DNA of 64,000 bases, taken from contig NZ_VSSS01000032.1 of the NCBI RefSeq assembly GCF_008123425.1, positions 124,001 to 188,000 of the forward strand, given 5' to 3'. The notes beneath the pieces are model-generated. The model was not told the origin of the DNA. It was given only the letters and a program-made list of their open reading frames with translations, and ran no database searches. This DNA is from Bradyrhizobium rifense (GTDB lineage Bacteria > Pseudomonadota > Alphaproteobacteria > Rhizobiales > Xanthobacteraceae). Shown in pieces: positions 25,889 to 33,455 of the stretch (position 1 is its first letter; the number at the start of each line of letters is the position of its first letter). Both the position numbers and the translations under genes were made by a program.

Positions 25889-27016
25889 ATGGCAAGGCCG
25901 CTTTCGGTTGCGATTGTTGGTGCCGGCATGGGCGGGCTCGCGACCGCCGCGGCGCTCAGGCGTGTCGGCGTCGACGTGATGGTCTACGAGCAGGCCTCCC
26001 AGTTCGCCCGGATCGGTGCCGGCATCCAGATCGGCTGCAACGCGATGAAGGTGCTGCGCGCGCTCGGGCTTGAGCAACGGATGCGCGAGCAATCGTTCTA
26101 TCCGCGGTCCTGGAATAATCGCGACTGGAAGAGTGGCGACATCAAGTTCGACATGATCTTTGGCGAAAGCGCGGAGGAGAAGTTCGGCGCGCCTTATCTG
26201 CTGGCGCATCGCGGCGATCTCCACGCAGCGCTGGCGAGCGCGGTGCCGGATGAGTTTGTGCGGCTCAACCACAAGCTCGTCGGCCTCGACGAGACCGGCG
26301 AGGGCGTCCGGCTCAGCTTTGCCGACGGCACCAGCGCTATTGCCGATGCCGTGGTCGGCGCCGACGGCGTGCATTCGGCGGTGCGTGACATTCTGTTCGA
26401 CACCGCGCCGGTCAAATTCACCGGCCGCATCGCCTACCGCACCACCTATCCTGCCGCAATGCTCGGCGGGAAGATCGATGATTGCACGAAGTGGTGGGGC
26501 GAGGACCGCCACATCGTGATCTATTACGTCAAGCCGGACCGTAGCGAGGTCTATCTCGTCACCAGCCAGGCGGAGCCCAATTTCCGCATCGAGTCCTGGT
26601 CGGCGAAGGGCGACGTGCGCGATCTGCGCGCCTCGTTCGAAGGCTTTCATCCGCAGGTTGGCCAGGTGCTGGCGGCGTGCCCCGACGTGCACAAATGGGC
26701 GATCATGGATCGCGATGCGCTGGAGCGCTGGGCCGATGGCAAAGTGACGCTGCTCGGCGACGCCTGCCATCCGATGACGCCCTATATGGCGCAAGGCGCG
26801 GCGATGGCGATCGAGGACGCCGCGGTGCTGTCGCGCTGCTTCGACGGTGTCGACCGCGACGGCGTCGTGGATGCCTTCCGCCGCTTCGAGGCGACGCGCA
26901 AGGTGCGGACCACGCGGGTGCAGGAGACCTCGCGTGCCAACATCTGGCTGAAAGAGCGGACCGATACGAGCTGGGTCTACGGCTACGACGCCTGGTCGGT
27001 GCCGCTGGCCGCTTGA
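25889..27016 (+). CDS. FAD-dependent aromatic monooxygenase, NicC-like
   Basis: 375 residues from ATG 25889. The Rossmann FAD motif VAIVGAGMGGLATA is at the N-terminus, the DG motif VVGADGVHSAVRD in the middle, and GDACHPMTPYMAQGA completes the group A flavoprotein set. The blocks KWWGEDRH and WVYGYDAW resemble 6-hydroxynicotinate 3-monooxygenase (NicC), and next resemble salicylate hydroxylase. It would hydroxylate or decarboxylatively hydroxylate an aromatic acid using NAD(P)H. It is the only catabolic gene inside the cofactor block, which is unexpected. No other nic genes are nearby. Confidence 0.75.
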   Translation: MARPLSVAIVGAGMGGLATAAALRRVGVDVMVYEQASQFARIGAGIQIGCNAMKVLRALGLEQRMREQSFYPRSWNNRDWKSGDIKFDMIFGESAEEKFGAPYLLAHRGDLHAALASAVPDEFVRLNHKLVGLDETGEGVRLSFADGTSAIADAVVGADGVHSAVRDILFDTAPVKFTGRIAYRTTYPAAMLGGKIDDCTKWWGEDRHIVIYYVKPDRSEVYLVTSQAEPNFRIESWSAKGDVRDLRASFEGFHPQVGQVLAACPDVHKWAIMDRDALERWADGKVTLLGDACHPMTPYMAQGAAMAIEDAAVLSRCFDGVDRDGVVDAFRRFEATRKVRTTRVQETSRANIWLKERTDTSWVYGYDAWSVPLAA

Positions 27017-27022
27017 GCTCGA

Positions 27023-27673
27023 TTAGGACGCCGCACCCAGCGCCGCAAGCCGCTCGGCTTCCGCGATGTCCTCGACCGTATTGGCATTGAAGAACGGATC
27101 GAGCGGCTCGGTCGGCCACGTCACCGTCGCGAGCGGATATCGCGCGGTCCAGCGGTCGATTTTGCGGAGATCCTCGACGACCAGCGCGTGACGCAACTCG
27201 TTGCGCAAGGCGACGCGCCAGAGGCCGATCACCGGATGCGACTGGTCGCCGGATGCGGCGACCGCAAGCTGCGCGTTTTCCTGCGCCCGCGCCTTATGAA
27301 GGCGTGCAACAAGGTCTCGGGGGAGGAAGGGACAGTCGCCGGCGGCGCTGAGCACCCATTCGACCTCCGGCCGGTTCGCAGCGGTCCAGTCGAGCGCGGC
27401 CAGAATGCCGGCGAGCGGGCCGGGGAAGCCAGGCACGTCATCGGCAATGACCTGCAAGCCGAACGCGGCGAAGCGCGCTGGATCGCCGTTCGCATTGAGG
27501 ATCAATCCGTCGCACTGGGGCTTCAGGCGCGCGATCACGCGCTCCAGGATGGTGCGGCCGCCGATGGTCCGCATCGGCTTGTCGCCACCGCCCATGCGGC
27601 GCGCGAGGCCGCCGGCGAGCAGCACGCCAAGAGTTGATGGAATGCTCGTTGCCGGAGTACTAGTCGTCACCAC
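27023..27673 (-). CDS. mobA: molybdenum cofactor guanylyltransferase MobA
   Basis: 216 residues. The nucleotidyltransferase signature is LGVLLAGGLARRMGGGDKP (about 15-33), followed by DDVPGFPGPLAGI and the metal-binding AAGDCPFLP. It transfers GMP from GTP onto the metal-loaded pterin to give the bis-guanine dinucleotide form that formate dehydrogenases need. The start overlaps the end of fdhD by 14 bp, so both are translated from one leftward message. It is convergent with the NicC-like gene, only six bases apart. Confidence 0.92.
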   Translation of the reverse strand: MVTTSTPATSIPSTLGVLLAGGLARRMGGGDKPMRTIGGRTILERVIARLKPQCDGLILNANGDPARFAAFGLQVIADDVPGFPGPLAGILAALDWTAANRPEVEWVLSAAGDCPFLPRDLVARLHKARAQENAQLAVAASGDQSHPVIGLWRVALRNELRHALVVEDLRKIDRWTARYPLATVTWPTEPLDPFFNANTVEDIAEAERLAALGAAS

Positions 27674-28550
27674 GTTCGCCCTTGCGCTTGTGCTTCGCCG
27701 ATTCCTCTTCGACGTAGTCGAGGTTCTGGTCGTAGACGATCCGCTCCGCGCCGGCGAGCGCGATGAAGCGCTTTCCGCGGGTGCGTCCGACCAGCGTCAG
27801 CCCGACTTGCCGGGCGAGATCGACACCCCAGGCGGTGAAGCCGGAGCGCGACACCAGGATCGGGATGCCCATCCGCACGGTCTTGATCACCATCTCCGAG
27901 GTGAGACGTCCTGTCGTGTAAAGGATCTTGTCGGAGGCATCGACGCCGTGGCGGTACATCCAGCCCGCGATCTTGTCGACGGCGTTGTGACGGCCGACGT
28001 CCTCGGTGTAGCAGAGCGGCTCGCCCTCTTTGCACAGCACGCAGCCGTGGATTGCGCCGGCCTCGAGATAGAGCGAGGGCATGGTGTTGATGGTCTGTGT
28101 CATCTGGTAGAGCCAGGAGGTGCGCAGCTCGGCCTTCGGCAGCGCCACACTCTCGACCGCTTCGAGCAGGTCACCGAAGGCGGTGCCTTGCGCGCAGCCC
28201 GAGGTCTGCGTGCGCCTCTTCAGCTTGGCTTCGAAATTGGTGTGGTGCTCGGTGCGCACCACCACGACCTGGAGGTCGTCGTCGTATTCGACCTCGGTGA
28301 CCGCGTCATTATATTTCAGCATGTTCTGGTTCAGCAGGTAGCCGAGTGCCAGATATTCCGGATAGTCGCCGATCGTCATCATGGTGACGATCTCCTGCGC
28401 ATTCAAATAGAGCGTCAGGGGCCGCTCCATCGGCACCTTGATCTCGACCTTGGCGCCGGTCTGGTCGGTCCCGGTCACGCTCTGGGTCAGGCGCGGATCG
28501 TCGGGGTTCGGGACGATCAGGGGTACCGGGGCTTTGTCGATCTTCATCAT
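27660..28550 (-). CDS. fdhD: formate dehydrogenase sulfurtransferase FdhD
   Basis: 296 residues. FdhD hands sulfur from a cysteine desulfurase to the pterin cofactor of formate dehydrogenase. Family landmarks include YLALGYLLNQN, the cysteine loop TSGCAQGTAFGD (about 130), and EDVGRHNAVDKIAG with the GDP-like binding residues. The well-known CxxC loop of E. coli is here CxxG: only the first cysteine is kept, although a separate GCVLC motif occurs later. Two adjacent ATGs begin the gene. It forms an operon with mobA. Confidence 0.93.
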   Translation of the reverse strand: MMKIDKAPVPLIVPNPDDPRLTQSVTGTDQTGAKVEIKVPMERPLTLYLNAQEIVTMMTIGDYPEYLALGYLLNQNMLKYNDAVTEVEYDDDLQVVVVRTEHHTNFEAKLKRRTQTSGCAQGTAFGDLLEAVESVALPKAELRTSWLYQMTQTINTMPSLYLEAGAIHGCVLCKEGEPLCYTEDVGRHNAVDKIAGWMYRHGVDASDKILYTTGRLTSEMVIKTVRMGIPILVSRSGFTAWGVDLARQVGLTLVGRTRGKRFIALAGAERIVYDQNLDYVEEESAKHKRKGERGDD

Positions 28551-28624
28551 GGCCGTGACGTTAGCATGACATTCGGGTCAAGCCGATATAAGCATGCCGG
28601 GGAATGGGAAAAATGCCGCCTCGA

Positions 28625-28699
28625 CATTGCGAGCGCAGCGAAGCAATCCAGTAATGCACCCGCGGAGACACTCTGGATTGCTTCACTGCGCTGGCAATG
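28625..28699. repeat. palindromic dispersed repeat between divergent operons
   Basis: Arms of 27 bases (28625-28651 and 28673-28699, CATTGCGAGCGCAGCG... and its near-complement) flank a 21-base centre. The two arms differ at only a couple of positions. Sequences of this CATTGCGAGCG..GAAGCAATCC type are common palindromic intergenic elements in Bradyrhizobium-like genomes (established knowledge). A second copy is not present in this window. It lies in the divergent promoter region of fdhD and mobB. Confidence 0.7.
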
Positions 28700-28755
28700 A
28701 CGGGGAGAGCGGTGGTTCCACCAAAAGCGTTGTTGTGCGCGGAGACGGACCCGGA

Positions 28756-29283
28756 ATGAAAGTCATCGGCCTTGCGGGCTGGAGCGGTGCGGGCAAGACC
28801 ACGCTGTTGACGCGGCTGATCCCGCATTTCAACGCGCAGGGCCTGCGCGTCTCCGTCATCAAGCATGCGCATCACCGATTCGACGTTGATGTACCCGGCA
28901 AGGATTCCTGGCGCCATCGCGAGGCCGGTGCGGCCGAGGTGCTGGTGGCCTCTGCGAACCGTTGGGCCCTGATGCACGAATTGCGCGGCGCGGCTGAGCC
29001 GCGGCTGCCGGAACTGTTGAGCAAGCTGTCCGCGGCCGATCTCGTGGTGGTCGAAGGTTTCAAGCGCGAGCCGCATCGCAAGATCGAGGTGCATCGCGCC
29101 GCCAACGACAAGCCGTTGTTGTTCCCCGACGATCCAGGCATTGTCGGGATTGCGACCGACGCGGCGGTCGAAACCCGGCTGCCGACCGTCCATCTCGATG
29201 ACATCGAGGCCGCTGCGGCATTGCTGCTGCGGGCGGCGATGCCGGTTGAGGAAGCCGTTGCAAGAAGCGCAGCGATGCGCTGA
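28756..29283 (+). CDS. mobB: molybdopterin-guanine dinucleotide adaptor MobB
   Basis: 175 residues from ATG 28756. The P-loop GWSGAGKTTLL is at residues 7-17, the KHAHH block follows, and VVVEGFKREPHRKIEV is the family's Walker B region. It is a small GTPase that helps MobA. It begins a rightward mobB-moeA pair, with only nine bases to the next start codon. Confidence 0.92.
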   Translation: MKVIGLAGWSGAGKTTLLTRLIPHFNAQGLRVSVIKHAHHRFDVDVPGKDSWRHREAGAAEVLVASANRWALMHELRGAAEPRLPELLSKLSAADLVVVEGFKREPHRKIEVHRAANDKPLLFPDDPGIVGIATDAAVETRLPTVHLDDIEAAAALLLRAAMPVEEAVARSAAMR

Positions 29284-29292
29284 CGAGGCACC

Positions 29293-30549
29293 ATGGCGCA
29301 ACTGTCGGACGATTGCTTTGCCTTCGGCGGACCGATGATGTCGGTCGACGAGGCCGTTGGCCTGATCACGGCACGCGTCAGCGCGATCGCCGATCTCGAG
29401 ACCGTGACGCTGGTCGATGCCGACGGTCGTGTGCTGGCGCGCGATATCGCGGCGCCGATGCCGCTGCCGCCCTTCACCAACTCCGCCGTCGACGGCTACG
29501 CCGTGGGCAATGCCGACCTTTCGCAGGAAGCGGAACAGTCGTTCCCGCTGGATGGCCGTATCCAGGCCGGCGGCCTTGCGCAAGCACCGATCAAGCCCGG
29601 CCACGCCGCGCGCATCTTCACGGGCGCGCCGATGCCGCCGGGGGCCGAGACCGTCTTCATGCAGGAAGACGTCCGCATCGATGAAGCCGGCAAGATCGTG
29701 CTGCCACCCGGGCTGAAGCCAGGCGCCAATGTTCGCCCGGCGGGCGAGGACATACCGGTGGGGCACGTCGCGTTACGCGCCGGCCAGCGGCTGCGGCCCC
29801 AGCATGTCGCGCTCGCTGCAGCCTTCGGTCTGACCCGGCTTGATGTCGTCAGGCGTATCCGTGTCGCCGTTTTCTCCACCGGCGATGAGCTGGCCTCGCC
29901 CGGCGAGCCGCGTGCGGCCTCGCAGCTGTTCGATTCCAATCGCTTCATGCTGATGGCGATGCTGCGCCGGCTCGGCTGCGAGGTCTCGGATATCGGCATT
30001 CTGCGCGACGAACGCGCCTCGCTTGCCAGTGGATTGAAGCGGGTTGCAGGCCACCACGATCTGATCCTCACCACCGGCGGCGTCTCGACCGGCGAGGAGG
30101 ACCACGTCAAGGCGGCGGTCGAGAGCGTCGGCTCACTGGTGCTGTGGCGGATGGCGATCAAGCCGGGCCGGCCCGTGGCGATGGGCGTCGTCGGCGGCAC
30201 GCCGCTGATCGGGCTGCCCGGCAACCCCGTCGCGAGCTTTGTCACGTTCGTCCATGTGGTGCGGCCGACCGTGCTGGCGCTCGCCGGAAGTCTGCCGGAG
30301 CCGCTGTTGCCGATCCCGCTGCGCGCGGCGTTCACCTACAAGAAGAAGCTCGGCCGTCGCGAATATGTGCGGGCATCGTTGCGGCGCGCGCAGGATGGCA
30401 CGCTGGAGGCAGTGAAGTTTCCGCGCGAAGGCGCTGGACTGCTGTCGTCATTGGTCGAGACCGACGGCCTCATTGAACTGGGCGAAGACATCACGCGGGT
30501 CGAACCGGGCGAGAGCGTAGGTTTCCTGTCCTATGCTGATTTGCTCTAG
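29293..30549 (+). CDS. moeA: canonical molybdopterin molybdotransferase MoeA
   Basis: 418 residues. All canonical MoeA motifs are present: PFTNSAVDGYAV (catalytic Asp67), STGDELASPGEP, TTGGVSTGEEDHVK and LPGNPVASFV. It hydrolyses adenylylated molybdopterin and inserts molybdate. It is the third MoeA-family gene in 8 kb and the only one with intact motifs, so it most likely serves general Mo-cofactor synthesis while the two upstream variants are specialised. Confidence 0.93.
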   Translation: MAQLSDDCFAFGGPMMSVDEAVGLITARVSAIADLETVTLVDADGRVLARDIAAPMPLPPFTNSAVDGYAVGNADLSQEAEQSFPLDGRIQAGGLAQAPIKPGHAARIFTGAPMPPGAETVFMQEDVRIDEAGKIVLPPGLKPGANVRPAGEDIPVGHVALRAGQRLRPQHVALAAAFGLTRLDVVRRIRVAVFSTGDELASPGEPRAASQLFDSNRFMLMAMLRRLGCEVSDIGILRDERASLASGLKRVAGHHDLILTTGGVSTGEEDHVKAAVESVGSLVLWRMAIKPGRPVAMGVVGGTPLIGLPGNPVASFVTFVHVVRPTVLALAGSLPEPLLPIPLRAAFTYKKKLGRREYVRASLRRAQDGTLEAVKFPREGAGLLSSLVETDGLIELGEDITRVEPGESVGFLSYADLL

Positions 30550-30593
30550 GCCGTTGCATTGACGTCGTCGACCCCTCCCGCCATGTTGCGCCC

Positions 30594-30869
30594 ATGACAA
30601 GAGCAACGACCAGAACGACGCTTGATCTCACCGGGCTGAAATGCCCGCTGCCCGCCTTGAAAACGCGCAAGGCGTTGAAACCATTGCAGCCGGGCGATCA
30701 GCTCGAAGTGCACTGCACCGACCCATTGTCGGTGATTGACATTCCGAACCTGATCCGCGAGACGGGCGACACGGTGGAGATCACCGAGCGCAATGAAGCG
30801 CGCATCGTGTTCTTGATAAAAAAAGCAAATGGTTCGATAGACGCTGCCAATGCTGCGCTGCGTTCTTGA
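30594..30869 (+). CDS. TusA-like sulfur carrier
   Basis: 91 residues. The TusA fold is recognisable: LDLTGLKCPLPALKT holds the sulfur-carrying Cys within the conserved CPxP motif, followed by LQPGDQLEVHCTDPLSVIDIP and ITERNEARIVFLIKK. TusA relays persulfide sulfur. Close to FdhD and the formate dehydrogenase its likely use is cofactor sulfuration, but tRNA thiolation is the classical role and cannot be excluded. It lies 44 bases after moeA and is likely co-transcribed. Confidence 0.88.
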   Translation: MTRATTRTTLDLTGLKCPLPALKTRKALKPLQPGDQLEVHCTDPLSVIDIPNLIRETGDTVEITERNEARIVFLIKKANGSIDAANAALRS

Positions 30870-31186
30870 GCGCGTTACCGCGCGGATACCGACCATTTAT
30901 CTATCGACATCGATCACGGCTTCTGCCCCAATTGACTTTCTCCGTGCAGGCGCGGAGGTTGAGTTTTGTCTGCGAGACGCAGATCAGCGGGCCAGTTGCG
31001 AAGCCTGCAAATCGTATCGGGCATAGAGCCCCGATCGAGGGGTTAACTTTTCAGACGCGCGTGACGATCCTGGCGCGTGTCGGGTGATTGTGCGGAGCAG
31101 CAGGGACAACAGCTGCACCGCAATGGGCTGAGGACCAGGATGTTAGTGGCAGGCTGCTCAGAAGGGTGGCTGCAGGGGAGGAATGC
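30870..31186. other. promoter region of the antiporter gene
   Basis: 317 bases without a gene. A small hairpin CCCC-GATCGA-GGGG lies near 31030. No sigma-54 or FixK box is seen. It should contain the start of an mRNA covering the antiporter. Confidence 0.4.
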
Positions 31187-32839
31187 ATGACGACAATCGA
31201 AAGCGCTGGGAGGATTTCGGGCGCTGGCGCAGGTTTTCTCGATCGTGAGCGGACCATTGCGACCGCCGGGTTCAATCGCTGGCTGGTGCCGCCGGCAGCG
31301 CTCTGCATCCATCTCTGCATCGGCATGGCCTACGGCTTCTCGGTGTTCTGGCTGCCGCTCTCGCGCGCGATCGGACTCACCGCGCCCAAGGCCTGCCCCG
31401 ACATCTCTCTATGGCAGGAGCTGTTCACCACCACGTGCGACTGGAAGGTCGCGAGCCTCGGCTGGATGTACACGCTGTTCTTCGTCGTGCTCGGCCTCTC
31501 TGCTGCGATGTGGGGCGGCTGGCTCGAACGTGCGGGGCCGCGCAAGGCTGGTTTCGTCGCGGCGTGCTGCTGGTGCGGCGGCCTCCTACTCGGTGCCATC
31601 GGCATCTATGTCCACCAGCTCTGGATCATGTGGCTCGGCTCCGGCGTGATCGGCGGCATCGGCCTCGGTCTCGGCTACATCTCGCCTGTGTCGACGCTGG
31701 TGAAATGGTTCCCCGACCGGCGCGGCATGGCGACCGGCATGGCCATCATGGGCTTTGGCGGCGGCGCCATGATCGGCGCGCCGTTGGCGAACTGGCTGAT
31801 GGATCAGTTCAAGACCCCGACCTCGGTCGGCGTCTGGGAAACCTTCCTCACCATGGGCGTCATCTATCTCGTCTTCATGATGATCGGCGCATTCCGCTAT
31901 CGTCTGCCGCCGACCGGCTGGAAGCCCGAGGGCTGGACGGCGCCGAGCGAGAAGAAGACGATGATCTCCGAGCATCACGTCCATCTCGACAACGCGCACA
32001 AGACGCCGCAGTTCTGGCTGATCTGGTGGGTGCTGTGCTTGAACGTGTCGGCCGGCATCGGCGTGATCGGCATGGCCTCGCCAATGCTCCAGGAAATCTT
32101 CGCGGGCAAGCTGATCGGACTTCCCGACGTCGGCTTCAACGCGCTGAACGCCGCGCAGAAGGCGCAGATCGCCGGTATTGCGGCGGGCTTTGCCGGCCTG
32201 CTGTCGCTGTTCAACATCGGTGGCCGCTTCGTCTGGGCCTCGCTGTCGGACTATATCGGCCGCAAGAACACCTATTACACCTTCTTCATTCTCGGCATCG
32301 TGCTCTACGCGCTGGCGCCGACCTTCGCGGCGATGGGCTCGAAGCTTCTGTTCGTGCTCGGCTTCGGCATCATCCTGTCGATGTATGGCGGCGGCTTCGC
32401 CACCGTGCCGGCCTATCTCGCCGACATGTTCGGAACGCAGTTCGTCGGCGCAATTCACGGACGACTGCTCACGGCCTGGTCGACCGCGGGCATCATCGGC
32501 CCCGTCGTGGTCAATTACATCCGCGAGTTTCAGCTCGCCGCCGGCGTGCCGCGCGACCAGCTCTACAACACCACCATGTACATTCTCTGCGCGATGCTGA
32601 TCGCAGGCCTGATCTGCAACTATCTGATCAAGCCGGTCGATTCGAAGTGGTACATGAGCGAGGCTGAGGTGTCGAAGCTCCAGGCCTCGACCCCCGGTGC
32701 AAATGCGGGGCAAAGCGGTTCATTCGGAATCGGCACGGGTGGTCTCGATGGCAAGGCCGCACTGTTCTGGGCATTCGTCGCGATCCCGTTGGCCTGGGGT
32801 GTCTACAAGACGCTCCAGAGCGCCTGGAACATCTTCTGA
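31187..32839 (+). CDS. oxalate/formate antiporter-type MFS transporter
   Basis: 550 residues from ATG 31187 (AGGGGAGG eight bases upstream). Twelve predicted TM helices in two halves, plus an extra hydrophobic C-terminal helix. The first-half motif GIGLGLGYISPVSTLVKWFPDRRGMATG and the helix following it match the OxlT/MFS monocarboxylate group. The N-terminal loop CPDISLWQELFTTTCDW is a distinguishing insert in the alphaproteobacterial branch. It probably exchanges oxalate, formate or a related monocarboxylate across the inner membrane. It lies just upstream of the formate dehydrogenase genes, which supports formate as substrate or product. Confidence 0.82.
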   Translation: MTTIESAGRISGAGAGFLDRERTIATAGFNRWLVPPAALCIHLCIGMAYGFSVFWLPLSRAIGLTAPKACPDISLWQELFTTTCDWKVASLGWMYTLFFVVLGLSAAMWGGWLERAGPRKAGFVAACCWCGGLLLGAIGIYVHQLWIMWLGSGVIGGIGLGLGYISPVSTLVKWFPDRRGMATGMAIMGFGGGAMIGAPLANWLMDQFKTPTSVGVWETFLTMGVIYLVFMMIGAFRYRLPPTGWKPEGWTAPSEKKTMISEHHVHLDNAHKTPQFWLIWWVLCLNVSAGIGVIGMASPMLQEIFAGKLIGLPDVGFNALNAAQKAQIAGIAAGFAGLLSLFNIGGRFVWASLSDYIGRKNTYYTFFILGIVLYALAPTFAAMGSKLLFVLGFGIILSMYGGGFATVPAYLADMFGTQFVGAIHGRLLTAWSTAGIIGPVVVNYIREFQLAAGVPRDQLYNTTMYILCAMLIAGLICNYLIKPVDSKWYMSEAEVSKLQASTPGANAGQSGSFGIGTGGLDGKAALFWAFVAIPLAWGVYKTLQSAWNIF

Positions 32840-32847
32840 TCGCAACA

Positions 32848-32889
32848 CAAGCCGCGGTGGCCGAGCGCATCCCGCGGCTTGCACTTTTT
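32848..32889 (+). terminator. rho-independent terminator of the antiporter gene
   Basis: Perfect arms CAAGCCGCGG and CCGCGGCTTG (32848-32857, 32872-32881) followed by GCAC-TTTTT.. (about 32882-32889), nine bases after the stop codon. Confidence 0.85.
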
Positions 32890-32923
32890 CAAATCATTGA
32901 GAATGGGACGTAGGGGAATTTCT

Positions 32924-33208
32924 ATGCTTCGCACCCGCATCTGCCTTGCCGCCATGCTGCTGGCAGCAAGCCTTCACACCGCGTCTGCTCAGACTGCGGC
33001 AGCGCCTGCGGCACCGGCACCTGCCGCGACGACCGACGCCAAGCCGCCGGGCAAGATGAAACTCACCATGCAAAAGCTGAAGGACATGAAGGCGAAGTGG
33101 ACCGCCAACAAGCCGAAGCTGAAGGCGTGCCGCGCCGAGGTGAAGGCCAAGGGACTGATTGGCGACGATCGCTGGTTCTATATCCAGGACTGCATGGACA
33201 AGACCTGA
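32924..33208 (+). CDS. small secreted PsiF-like protein
   Basis: 94 residues from ATG 32924. Signal peptide 1-22 (TRICLAAMLLAASLHTASA), an Ala/Pro linker, then a basic domain with two cysteines in KLKACRAEVKAKG...YIQDCMDKT. This Cys-x(n)-KG pattern is that of the PsiF-repeat family of periplasmic proteins. The function is unknown. It sits between the antiporter terminator and the formate dehydrogenase promoter, and a strong hairpin follows it. Confidence 0.7.
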   Translation: MLRTRICLAAMLLAASLHTASAQTAAAPAAPAPAATTDAKPPGKMKLTMQKLKDMKAKWTANKPKLKACRAEVKAKGLIGDDRWFYIQDCMDKT

Positions 33209-33234
33209 GCCAGGTTTCGCGTTGGGTTTGCGTA

Positions 33235-33263
33235 AGGGGGCATGGCAGGGCTGCCAGCCCCCT
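33235..33263 (+). terminator. strong hairpin after the PsiF-like gene
   Basis: Nested arms AGGGGGC/GCCCCCT and TGGCA/TGCCA around GGGC, with one bulged A. It lies 27 bases after the stop and upstream of the dehydrogenase operon. No U-run is present, so it could also stabilise the upstream message. Confidence 0.6.
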
Positions 33264-33298
33264 AAAGCATTATAGAGGCGTTCTAAATTCTCTCTTGC

Positions 33299-33324
33299 CT
33301 CTGGCATACCAGAGACTAGAGTCT
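33299..33324. promoter_or_regulatory. inverted repeats upstream of the formate dehydrogenase operon
   Basis: CTCTGG-CATA-CCAGAG (33299-33314) is directly followed by AGACT-AG-AGTCT (33313-33324), about 130 bases before the first dehydrogenase gene. Overlapping dyads of this kind suit a LysR- or excisionase-type regulator; which protein binds is unknown. Confidence 0.45.
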
Positions 33325-33455
33325 GTTCGATGAGGCTCGATCTGCGGGACGCGGGAGACGCGGTTCCCGGATAATCGTGCCTGGAAATGAGGGTGGATCG
33401 CGATGGCGATGCCGCCCTGAGGTCATCGCGCTTTTGAGGAGAACGCGGCGTTTCC

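Noticed and set aside
28625..28699. Rho-independent terminator
   Set aside because: It lies between divergent genes with no stop codon upstream on either strand, and has no U-run. A dispersed palindromic repeat fits better.
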